DNA from: an uncultured Bdellovibrionales bacterium
GTDB taxonomy: Bacteria > Bdellovibrionota > Bdellovibrionia > Bdellovibrionales > JAMPXM01
DNA: 19,575 nt
Direction: 5' to 3'
Assembly: GCA_937927435.1 (NCBI GenBank)
Contig: CALBDW010000047.1
Span: 1 to 19,575 of the forward strand
In this document: positions 13,546 to 19,575 of the stretch, in pieces
Numbering within the stretch: position 1 is the first letter of the stretch
How the letters are laid out: the number at the start of each line of letters is the position of its first letter
The notes under the pieces: model-generated
Databases searched by the model: none
Seen by the model: only the letters and a program-made list of their open reading frames with translations
What the model was told of the DNA's origin: nothing
Program-made: the position numbers and the translations under genes

Positions 13546-15083
13546 GCTTTCCCCGTTCGATACTTCATTGCGCCAACTTTCGGTGCGACCACTGTGATTT
13601 CGCCGTTCTCGTCGATGTGCTTGTAAACGTTCTTGGGGTTGACGGGGGCGGCGAGTTTAAATTCCTGCCGATATGTTTGATAGCTGTTCGTGCTGATCTG
13701 TTCACCCGCATCGCCTGAGAACGAGTTCTCGTAAGAACGTCTCGCGCTCAGGGTGAGCTTGTCGCCTTGGACGATGATGTTGACCGAGTCTTTCTCGTAC
13801 GGCGGCACTTTGGCTCGCAAGACGTATTCGTCGTCGGTTTCGGTCAGTGTGGCGTCGAAGCTTTTGAGTTGGTAGAAAGGATCCGACGCGCGCGACACGA
13901 GATGGCGGAAGCGCTCGTCGAACTTCATTTGCTGTTTATAAAGTTCCTTAAGAAAAATTTCGCGCTGCTGTTGAAGAACGTCTTTGTGCGCCTTTTCGCT
14001 CAGTTCGTAACGTTTTTTGAATTCCGCGCGCTGTTCACCCAGAGCCTCTTCCATCTTCCTCGCTTCGAACTGGGCGCGTTTTTCGAAGCTCTCTTTCAGT
14101 TCTTTTTCCTTACGCGCGTAATCCGCCTGAAGTTCTTTTAAGCGGGCTTCGTGTGCGTCTTTCTGTTTTTTTTCAAGCTGCGCGAACGTTTCTTGCCGTT
14201 CTTTGATCTCGGCTTCGCCTTTCTGTTGGACGCGCTGGGTTTCTTGCTTGTATTCGTTTAGTAACTGCTCATTGGTCTTCTGTGACTTCTCGCGGATTTC
14301 TTTGGTTTTCGCCTCTTCCAAACGTTGGAGATCGGCGAGGCGCTGCTGGGTGTCCCGCTCTTCTTTGGCGACGGCGAGACTGTATCGCTGTTGCATTTCG
14401 TTCAGAATGCGGTTTTTCTCGGCGCGTTCCGCTTCGAGGCGGGCCGAGCTTTCCCGCTGAAGTTCGGCAAGTTGCCGCACGGCTTGGGCTCGGGTCTCGC
14501 TCTGGATTTCCTGACTTTGTGTTTTGAAGTGTTCAAGTTCGCGCCGGTGTTTATTTTCCGCTTCGCGCTTCTTCTCGTTGTAATACTCCTTGGTTTGCAG
14601 GAGCTCTTCGCCGCCGGTCTTGCGGGCGGCCCCGATTTCTTTCGCTAAAGACTGCCGCAATTGTCGTTGTTGCTGTTGTTGGGCTTCGAGGAACTCGCGG
14701 ATTTTTTCCTGCGACTGGCGCATCGCCTCGGTTTCCCTTTTTTGAGCCTCTTTAATCCGCGTTTGCGCACGCTCTTCGGCGCGCAAGGCTTCTTGCTCGA
14801 GATGATCGTTTTGGCGGAAGGCCTTTCTTTTAAGTTCGTTATAAGCGCGGTTGATCCGGTCCGACTCGCGCTTGATGTATGAGTCGCCTTGTAGGCGCAG
14901 CTGTTCGATTCGTTTTTCGTACGACTCGCGGATGTGATTAACGGCCGCTTCGCCCTGAGCTTGTTCTTTGGCGATCTGTCTTTTGTAGTCGCTGCGTAGC
15001 TTATTCAGCCGTTCTTCGTGTTCCTGCTTGAGATCGTCGATTTGGCGCTGGTAATGGCGCGGTGATATCGACATGTCGGACAT
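13542..15083 (-). CDS. Long coiled-coil protein fused to a C-terminal alpha-crystallin (Hsp20-like) domain
   Basis: 513 residues. Residues ~1-390 are almost wholly charged heptad sequence rich in Glu, Lys, Arg and Gln with almost no Pro or Gly, a long parallel or antiparallel coiled coil. The last 113 residues (from DPFYQLKSF, ~401) match the alpha-crystallin domain: strands around EYVLRAKVPPYEKDSVNIIVQ, GDKLTLSARR, the swapped-loop-like YRQEFKLAAPV, and ENGEITVVAPK, which resembles the A-x-x-x-NGVL end of Hsp20 proteins. A typical small heat-shock protein has only a short N-terminal arm, so this is a large fusion. There is no signal peptide, hence cytosolic. ATG 15083 has an excellent AGGAGGGGG site. 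It is the last gene of a three-gene minus-strand cluster. Role unknown; a scaffold or holdase is inference. Confidence 0.85.
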   Translation of the reverse strand: MSDMSISPRHYQRQIDDLKQEHEERLNKLRSDYKRQIAKEQAQGEAAVNHIRESYEKRIEQLRLQGDSYIKRESDRINRAYNELKRKAFRQNDHLEQEALRAEERAQTRIKEAQKRETEAMRQSQEKIREFLEAQQQQQRQLRQSLAKEIGAARKTGGEELLQTKEYYNEKKREAENKHRRELEHFKTQSQEIQSETRAQAVRQLAELQRESSARLEAERAEKNRILNEMQQRYSLAVAKEERDTQQRLADLQRLEEAKTKEIREKSQKTNEQLLNEYKQETQRVQQKGEAEIKERQETFAQLEKKQKDAHEARLKELQADYARKEKELKESFEKRAQFEARKMEEALGEQRAEFKKRYELSEKAHKDVLQQQREIFLKELYKQQMKFDERFRHLVSRASDPFYQLKSFDATLTETDDEYVLRAKVPPYEKDSVNIIVQGDKLTLSARRSYENSFSGDAGEQISTNSYQTYRQEFKLAAPVNPKNVYKHIDENGEITVVAPKVGAMKYRTGKA

Positions 15084-15113
15084 GATCCCCCTCCTGGGAA
15101 TCCTGCGAATCCT

Positions 15114-15136
15114 TCTCTATCAGAGTAACATAGAGA
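15114..15136 (-). other. Intercistronic hairpin before the coiled-coil gene
   Basis: TCTCTAT (15114-15120) and ATAGAGA (15130-15136) are perfectly complementary around a nine-base loop, in the 60 bp gap between the 103-residue secreted protein and the coiled-coil gene. There is no T-tract, so it is more likely a stability or processing element than a terminator. Confidence 0.4.
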
Positions 15137-15143
15137 TGAGCCC

Positions 15144-15455
15144 TTAAGGCTGAAGCGGGCCCGCTTGCGGCTCCGAACTGGTCGATGGTGCCGGTGCGAC
15201 TTCCCCGCGCGGGTTGGGGCAGGCTTTCTTGAATTCGCCGTGGCGCCCGCGGCACATCCAAGTGTCGACGAGAACGATGGATTCGGTCGCGCGCATCGGG
15301 AAGTACCCGGGATACTGTAAATGGTCCAAAGTCGTGATCACGGTCCGAGACGAGCCGCTTTCGGTGTCGGTGATTTCGAGTTCGTACACGCGGTACTCGG
15401 CGGAAGAAACTCCGCTCATGAGTGTTATCAAGAGGGTCAGAACAGCCCGGCTCAT
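15144..15455 (-). CDS. Small secreted protein, 103 residues, unknown function
   Basis: The signal peptide (MSRAVLTLLITLMSGVSSA) probably is cut before EYRVYELEI. The mature part is beta-rich, with two Cys (68 and 79) that could pair, and a Pro/Ala/Ser-rich tail (from about residue 86). The ribosome site AGAGGG lies two bases before ATG 15455, which is close. It lies 24 bp after the 122-residue gene and 60 bp before the coiled-coil gene, all on the minus strand, so the three are likely co-transcribed. No family recognised. Confidence 0.75.
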   Translation of the reverse strand: MSRAVLTLLITLMSGVSSAEYRVYELEITDTESGSSRTVITTLDHLQYPGYFPMRATESIVLVDTWMCRGRHGEFKKACPNPRGEVAPAPSTSSEPQAGPLQP

Positions 15456-15479
15456 AACCCTCTTATCGTCCGGTTCCAG

Positions 15480-15848
15480 TCAATGCCTGAGGGTCGAATG
15501 GGCCAGAATCGCGTTTTCCACCAAGTGGAAATAGGCTCTGACTAAAAGTTCAAAGTTTTCCGAACCGAGACTTTCAAGATAGGAGCGCTTTTCGTTGACG
15601 CCGGGGCGCTCGAGCAAATCTGCAAGAAGGCGTTGCACCTTGGTCATGTTCGCTTCGGTGAAAAATTTTTTCTCATCGTGAGGCTTACTCAGGACTTTGG
15701 CGATTTCGGAGTTTTCGAAGATGAAATGCACGCCCTGTGTGCTTTGGAAAAGCAAATATTCGATTTGCTCCAAACTGGCTCTTTGGGCATCGATCGCATC
15801 ATCCTGAGCTTTTGGCCCCCGGCCTTCGCCGCGTTCACCGCCAAACAT
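15480..15848 (-). CDS. Cytosolic helical protein, 122 residues, unknown function
   Basis: The start at 15848 is fixed by an AAGGAGGCG site just upstream; an in-frame ATG at 15941 has no good site. After a Gly/Arg/Glu-rich first 15 residues the protein is predicted mostly helical (ASLEQIEYLLFQS, VQRLLADLLERPG, LLVRAYFHLVENA). No signal peptide or membrane segment. First gene of the minus-strand cluster ending in the coiled-coil/alpha-crystallin protein. A weak promoter may lie in the divergent gap to the plus-strand promoter at 15932. No family recognised. Confidence 0.75.
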   Translation of the reverse strand: MFGGERGEGRGPKAQDDAIDAQRASLEQIEYLLFQSTQGVHFIFENSEIAKVLSKPHDEKKFFTEANMTKVQRLLADLLERPGVNEKRSYLESLGSENFELLVRAYFHLVENAILAHSTLRH

Positions 15849-15931
15849 TACGCCTCCTTGCGTTTGCTCTTGCGTGTCTCTTTGATTGTGGCCTTCCGCT
15901 GTTCCAGTCGGCAAGTCAAAATGGGGCAAAT

Positions 15932-15961
15932 TTGACAGCATTGCCACGGGTTTCGTAAAAT
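15932..15961 (+). promoter_or_regulatory. Strong sigma-70-type promoter
   Basis: TTGACA (15932-15937), an 18 bp spacer, and TAAAAT (15956-15961): a consensus -35 and a five-of-six -10. The start of transcription would fall near 15968, only about eleven bases before the 42-codon ORF and about 150 bases before the duplicated-domain gene. It is the clearest promoter in the window. Confidence 0.75.
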
Positions 15962-15978
15962 TAGAGGAGGGGACGAGA

Positions 15979-16107
15979 ATGAAAGTACCAGCTCTCATCG
16001 TCGAAACCCACTCGATCTGTCTCATCTTGAGACAGTCCCTGGACCCCTGGTTCCGTCTTCGGCATTTCGCTCGTTTCCCTCATTTCCGTGGCTTCTTCCG
16101 ATCTTAG
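15979..16107 (+). CDS. 42-codon leader ORF with strong ribosome binding site
   Basis: ATG 15979 has AGAGGAGGGG upstream and lies directly behind the strong promoter at 15932. The 42-residue product begins MKVPALIVETHSICLILRQS, like the first strand and helix of a response-regulator receiver, and then turns basic and aromatic (Phe, Arg, His). It stops at 16107, 14 bp before the next gene. It may be a small functional protein, a leader peptide whose translation affects the next gene, or the remnant of a receiver domain. A perfect 8 bp hairpin lies inside it (16017-16035). Confidence 0.5.
   Translation: MKVPALIVETHSICLILRQSLDPWFRLRHFARFPHFRGFFRS
16017..16035 (+). other. Perfect 8 bp hairpin inside the leader ORF
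   Basis: CTGTCTCA (16017-16024) and TGAGACAG (16028-16035) pair fully around a three-base TCT loop. There is no T-tract, so it does not look like a simple terminator. Its place between a strong promoter and the next gene makes a role in leader control possible. Confidence 0.45.
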
Positions 16108-16121
16108 CGAAAGGATGAGCT

Positions 16122-16982
16122 ATGAGAAAATCATCCGCGAAACGTAAACCCAGAAACCGGGAGCAGTTGATGAAGGATCGGATCGTGATCGACGAAGAGC
16201 GAGGTCTGGTTTTTTCTTCCGAAGAGGAACTCTACGACCACTTTTTGCCGCAGATTCAGGCTCTCGAGAAAGAGTATTTCGAGACCCGATCCAAGGATGA
16301 CATCCAAGAGAGTGAATTCGGTAAGTATGAAGAGCTCTTGAATCAAGTTCTCGACGACCCCGATGAAATCTGGGAGGACGAAACGACCGTCCACGGCATG
16401 AAAGTCCGGTCCTACGTCGCGCACTTCGTGTCCGAGAACTCGGGGGAGTCGATTTACTACGTGGCGCTCGCGTATCCGACGGGAGATATTCCGAGTTTCG
16501 TGTACCTGCATTTCCCGTCGCGGGACCTAAGTTTGGTCGATAAGTTCCGTCGCGGAACGCTTATTTACGACCGCGTCCTCAAAGAGGTCGAGAAAGGCGC
16601 CATCGAAGGGGATGCTTTGAGCGAGGGCGACGATCTGGCCGTTGGTCTTTATCGGGCCATGCTGACGGTTCGTTCGGAAAAAGATATTCCGGAGAACGAT
16701 TTCAAGAAGTACAAACATCTGCGTGAACCGACGATCGAGGATGCCGATGAAATCTGGCGCTCCGTCGACCTGTCGGGAAACATCCTCGTCACCTTTATCA
16801 AGGAATTCCCGGATGAAGGGGTTCGCGACCTGCACTATGTCGTCGTCACGATCGAGGACACGCCGTCAAGCAGCCACGCTCTCTTGTTCTCGTTCCCTAC
16901 GGCTGATACGAGTCTTCTCGACCGCTACCGCCACGGCGAGAACTTGCAGGCGGACGAGGTCATTCAGGAAGCCAGTCATTAG
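16122..16982 (+). CDS. Protein with internal duplication, possibly PBECR-like nuclease fold, unknown function
   Basis: 286 residues, no signal peptide. Two copies of one module are plain: residues ~52-150 (RSKDDIQESEFGKYEELL, DEIW at 81-84, IYYVALAYP, FPSRDLSLVDKFRRG) and ~180-280 (RSEKDIPENDFKKYKHL, DEIW at 209-212, LHYVVVTIE, FPTADTSLLDRYRHG), spaced 128 residues apart. The order of a Pro/Asp-DEIW turn, a Tyr-rich strand and a closing FPT/FPS strand recalls the PBECR group of RelE/barnase-like RNase folds, but I cannot confirm that and the catalytic residues are not evident. The N-terminus is very basic (KRKPRNRE), which might bind nucleic acid. The start has AAGGA at 16111-16115. Its stop overlaps the stop of the convergent lipoprotein gene by four bases. 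Confidence 0.75.
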   Translation: MRKSSAKRKPRNREQLMKDRIVIDEERGLVFSSEEELYDHFLPQIQALEKEYFETRSKDDIQESEFGKYEELLNQVLDDPDEIWEDETTVHGMKVRSYVAHFVSENSGESIYYVALAYPTGDIPSFVYLHFPSRDLSLVDKFRRGTLIYDRVLKEVEKGAIEGDALSEGDDLAVGLYRAMLTVRSEKDIPENDFKKYKHLREPTIEDADEIWRSVDLSGNILVTFIKEFPDEGVRDLHYVVVTIEDTPSSSHALLFSFPTADTSLLDRYRHGENLQADEVIQEASH

Positions 16983-17734
16983 AAGCAGAAGTTCTTCGAG
17001 CGGTTCAACCAATCGGCGTCGCTCACGCCCGCCTCGAACCGCTGGTTCCAGAACGGATGGAGTTGTGCGAGCGTCGGATGGTGAGTGGCGGCGTATGCGT
17101 TCGGGTTTGCGAGGAACACGGGAAGCAGGAGGTCGGCTTGCCCGACGGGCTCGGAACCGTTGTACAAAACCACTTTGAGTGCATTCCACGAATAGTCTAC
17201 TCCCAGCACGGTGATCGTGACGTTGTTGAAGAAGTCTTGAACCGTGTTTGCCGCGATTCCGCCGTACCATGCGAGATTATTGACGTCGGTCAAAGTCAGA
17301 GCTGTGAGAGTCCCGGAAATGGGTGACGACCCCATTCCGGCGAAAACCGGGTTCCGTTCAACGACGAAGCTGAGCGGTTGGGGATCAAGAGTCGTCGCGC
17401 CGTTTGCGTCGACACGCCAGCGGAAGAAACGGATCGAGTGGTTCGTTGATTGCGAGAACTCGGCGGCGATCGACGTGAAACGCAGACGCACGCGGTCTTC
17501 GATAAGGGTTCCATTAGAGTGATAAGCCGTGACTCGGCCGGAAAGGACGGCGCCCGTTGAAGCGAAGGTATTGCACTGTGCGCCGTATTCGGGAGACGTG
17601 GAGTAAGCGGTGACCGAGCCGTCCCGCGGGCGCATCGATGAGCCGCAACCTGAAAGAAGCGCGGCAGCCAACAGGAAAAGCGTGACGCGGTATTTTCTGT
17701 TTAAATGGCCGGTGTTGAGCGTGCCCCCGAACAT
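16979..17734 (-). CDS. Lipoprotein of unknown function
   Basis: 251 residues. The signal ends in LLSGC (Cys30). The mature protein is rich in beta-type sequence (VTAYSTSP, GRVTAYHSNGTL, VRLRFTSI, LTALTLTDV) with few charges, suggesting a beta sandwich or similar envelope domain; two further Cys (55 and near the C-terminus) could form a disulfide. ATG 17734 follows a GGGAGGG site eight bases upstream; an in-frame ATG at 17761 would add nine residues and is less likely. The C-terminus is rich in Trp, Asn and Phe (HPFWNQRFEAG and WLNRSKNFCF). No family recognised. Confidence 0.8.
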   Translation of the reverse strand: MFGGTLNTGHLNRKYRVTLFLLAAALLSGCGSSMRPRDGSVTAYSTSPEYGAQCNTFASTGAVLSGRVTAYHSNGTLIEDRVRLRFTSIAAEFSQSTNHSIRFFRWRVDANGATTLDPQPLSFVVERNPVFAGMGSSPISGTLTALTLTDVNNLAWYGGIAANTVQDFFNNVTITVLGVDYSWNALKVVLYNGSEPVGQADLLLPVFLANPNAYAATHHPTLAQLHPFWNQRFEAGVSDADWLNRSKNFCF

Positions 17735-17901
17735 ATTGTCATCCCTCCCAAAAGAACCCATCTTTATGAAAGAGCAAGGCTGATGCCAGGAAGGGTTTTC
17801 TCAACGGCGTTTTATTCGTGATTTCACGAGGTTTCGACTTGAATTTACGTTTTAATCTGAGACGCTTTTCAATGGTGAACTGAGGAATGCGACAATTTTT
17901 G

Positions 17902-17916
17902 CGCGCGATACGCGCG
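17902..17916. other. Short GC hairpin CGCGCG-ATA-CGCGCG in the divergent gap
   Basis: Two perfect 6 bp arms (17902-17907 and 17911-17916) about 27 bp before the start at 17943, just after a run of five T. It is not a terminator in either direction by U-tract. It could be a small operator or a 5' leader hairpin. The remaining gap (17735-17942) must hold two divergent promoters, but I see no clear boxes. Confidence 0.35.
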
Positions 17917-17942
17917 AGTCGCACGTCGGATGGTGGCTAAGT

Positions 17943-18887
17943 ATGCGGTTCCATATGGGAAATTCAGGCTTTGTCCGGTTTTTATGCATCTGTTTAATGT
18001 TCTTATCGGCTTGCACGCACACCTCGAAAAGAGAAGGTTCGAAAACGAAGCTTCCTTGGGAAAGTCCCGCTCGGCATTTGAGGGAGGCGAAAGTCTCCGA
18101 GCCCGTGCTCTTGCGTCTGAAAGGCGATCCTAAGCGCATTGAAAAAGTGGCGTACACGCATCGCATGCGGTCGACGAGTTATGAAGACTTGGAGGTCCGT
18201 CACCAGAAGGAAGAACTTCTCGATTTTTTGGCTCAAGCTGAAACATTGAATGTGGGCGCTGATGGCGAGAGGTTCACGCAACGGATTACGGTGCTGAAAA
18301 AAGAAGGCTCCGCGAACCTGCATGATTTCGCGATGCCCGAGGTCGGCGAGAGACTTGATGTCGTCGCCGACAGCCGGGGCCGGATCATCCGTTCGGGGAA
18401 TTATCCCGAAAATTCGATTTTCTATGTTCCGCCGAATTCTCTTCCCGAAGAAGCGGTGAAAGTCGGTGACACATGGTCCATGGAAGCTTCTTGGGTCAGT
18501 CTCGATGAAAATGTTCCGTACCGACTCGACATGGTCAGCATCATGAAGAGGTTTTTGGAATGCGGAAAAGACCGCTGCGCGGAGATTGAAGTCGCCGGCG
18601 AAGTCTCGTTGCAAGGCCCGCTCGCGCAAGCGATGGTTTTTAAAAGCATGTGGAGAGGATTTATTCTCTTCAATATCGACGCCGGGGCTGTCGTGTGGTC
18701 TCGGGTTGACAGCGAGGAACAGTTGATGGCGGGTAATGTGCGGCGATCGGTGACGTCTTGTTTGGAAGCGGCGATGGTGGAGCCCGCCGAGCTCAAGGTG
18801 CCGACGGATGAAAAGCCGTGCGCCGTGCTGAGCGAGCCGGGTGAGATCACGCCGCCGCCCGCGCCGATGACGGCGAATGAAACATGA
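17943..18887 (+). CDS. Lipoprotein preceding lgt, unknown function
   Basis: 314 residues. The signal ends in LSAC (Cys24). A region around 80-190 has strand patterns typical of some DUF-type envelope proteins: FAMPEVGERLDVVADSRGRII, then YVPPNSLPEEAVKVGDTWSM and RLDMVSIMKRFLECG. The motif 'proline, then V-K-V-G-D-T-W' is seen in several uncharacterised families (for example DUF6263-like), but I cannot assign it. A Pro-rich tail ends the protein. ATG 17943 has a GGATGG-like site. The stop TGA at 18885 lies inside the GAGG that serves lgt, with nine bases to the lgt start, so the two genes should be co-transcribed and translationally linked. Confidence 0.85.
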   Translation: MRFHMGNSGFVRFLCICLMFLSACTHTSKREGSKTKLPWESPARHLREAKVSEPVLLRLKGDPKRIEKVAYTHRMRSTSYEDLEVRHQKEELLDFLAQAETLNVGADGERFTQRITVLKKEGSANLHDFAMPEVGERLDVVADSRGRIIRSGNYPENSIFYVPPNSLPEEAVKVGDTWSMEASWVSLDENVPYRLDMVSIMKRFLECGKDRCAEIEVAGEVSLQGPLAQAMVFKSMWRGFILFNIDAGAVVWSRVDSEEQLMAGNVRRSVTSCLEAAMVEPAELKVPTDEKPCAVLSEPGEITPPPAPMTANET

Positions 18888-18896
18888 GGTGCCCAT

Positions 18897-19575
18897 ATGA
18901 TCGAGTGGAGTGTTAATCCGGATCTCGTCGCGTTCGGCCCATTCCGTATTCGTTGGTACGGGCTTATGTTTTTGACCGGATTCACGATCGGCTATTTCAT
19001 CGTGCGTGATATGTGCCGCCGCGAAAATAGGTCGTTTGAGCGGCTGGAAAATCTTCTGATCTATGTCGTCGCAGGTACCGCGATCGGCGCGCGCCTGGGG
19101 CACTGCCTGTTTTACGAGCCTTGGTATTATCTTTCGAACCCGATCGAAATTCTGAAAATTTGGGAAGGTGGCTTGGCGAGCCATGGCGGCACGATCGGCG
19201 TCATCTTCGCGATCTGGCTCTACGCGAGACGGCATTCCGAGTTTTCGTTCCTGTGGATTCTGGACCGCTTGAGTGTTCCGGTTGCGCTTGTGGCGTCGTT
19301 CATCCGTATCGGCAACTTGATGAACTCTGAGATCATCGGGCGTCCCGCCGACATCCCTTGGTCGTTCGTTTTTAAGCGCATCGACGAAATCCCGCGGCAT
19401 CCGGCGCAGATATACGAGAGCATTACCTACTTCGTGCTCTTCGTGATCTCGTATTTGATTTATCTTCGCAATCCGAACCGCCGCCCCGGTTTCTTTTTTG
19501 GCTTGATGCTGGTGTGGATCTTCGGTTGGCGCGTGATCCTGGAATTCTTTAAGGAGAACCAAGAGGCGTTTGAAG
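18897..19575 (+). CDS. lgt: Prolipoprotein diacylglyceryl transferase, 3' end cut by window edge
   Basis: Inner-membrane enzyme that moves a diacylglyceryl group from phosphatidylglycerol to the lipobox Cys of prolipoproteins. 226 codons are visible, enough to cover the active site. Diagnostic features: GARLGHCLFYEP, the WEGGLASHGG motif with His96 (equivalent to the essential His103 of the E. coli enzyme), the Lgt signature FIRIGNLMNSEIIGRP with Arg137, Asn140, Glu145 and Arg149, HPAQIYES, and EFFKENQ. Several hydrophobic segments are evident from residue ~20. ATG 18897 follows GAGG nine bases behind. The substrates of this enzyme include the lipoproteins encoded nearby. Confidence 0.97.
   Translation, partial: MIEWSVNPDLVAFGPFRIRWYGLMFLTGFTIGYFIVRDMCRRENRSFERLENLLIYVVAGTAIGARLGHCLFYEPWYYLSNPIEILKIWEGGLASHGGTIGVIFAIWLYARRHSEFSFLWILDRLSVPVALVASFIRIGNLMNSEIIGRPADIPWSFVFKRIDEIPRHPAQIYESITYFVLFVISYLIYLRNPNRRPGFFFGLMLVWIFGWRVILEFFKENQEAFE

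Noticed and set aside
17902..17916. GC hairpin as an intrinsic terminator
   Set aside because: On neither strand does a T-run follow the stem; the T-run lies before it on the plus strand.
18003..19562. 519-codon open frame on the minus strand
   Set aside because: It lies opposite the lipoprotein and lgt. Lgt is unmistakable on the plus strand, and the minus-strand translation is His/Arg/Asp-rich with no domain.

Overview
This window is a stretch of gram-negative chromosome of moderately high GC, dense in genes. The mix is typical of the Bdellovibrio-like bacteria (Bdellovibrionota): a PilS/PilR-type two-component pair, secreted trypsin-like and matrixin-like proteases, a lytic transglycosylase, many lipoproteins with no clear family, and small secreted proteins. 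The placement is inferred from gene content; there is no rRNA or other marker gene to prove it.

Layout. 1-3050 (+): the pilS-type kinase (cut by the left edge) and the pilR-type sigma-54 activator. 3066-6252: a chrA-type transporter (-) divergent from a large membrane protein (+) with a PqqD-like N-terminus, a membrane core and two cyclic-nucleotide-binding domains. 6355-9471 (-): a clear terminator, a lipoprotein trypsin-like protease, a lipoprotein lytic transglycosylase with a long Pro/Thr linker, an intergenic stretch packed with inverted repeats, and a small Cys-containing secreted protein. 9635-11038 (+): a lipoprotein made of three repeats, ending just before tRNA-Arg(CCU) (-). 11449-13545 (+): an OmpR-type regulator without a kinase beside it, a lipoprotein matrixin-like metalloprotease and a 74-residue protein. 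13542-15848 (-): a three-gene cluster (122-residue cytosolic protein, 103-residue secreted protein, and a 513-residue coiled coil fused to an alpha-crystallin domain). 15932-16982 (+): a strong promoter, a 42-codon ORF with its own ribosome binding site, and a protein with an internal duplication. 16979-17734 (-): a lipoprotein of unknown function. 17943-19575 (+): another lipoprotein followed at once by lgt, which is cut by the right edge.

How the genes fit together. Six proteins carry a lipobox, and the enzyme that lipidates such proteins (Lgt) is encoded at the end of the window. None of the six has Asp after the lipidated Cys, so by the E. coli rule they would go to the outer membrane. 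Two are proteases and one is a peptidoglycan lyase, so much of the window appears devoted to the cell envelope and its surface.

Most interesting items: the coiled-coil/alpha-crystallin fusion, the PqqD/degenerate-M50-like/double cNMP-binding membrane protein, the promoter plus leader ORF plus hairpin before the duplicated-domain protein, the three-repeat lipoprotein, and the inverted-repeat-rich intergenic region 8964-9163. No CRISPR array, insertion sequence, integrase or clear defence system was seen.
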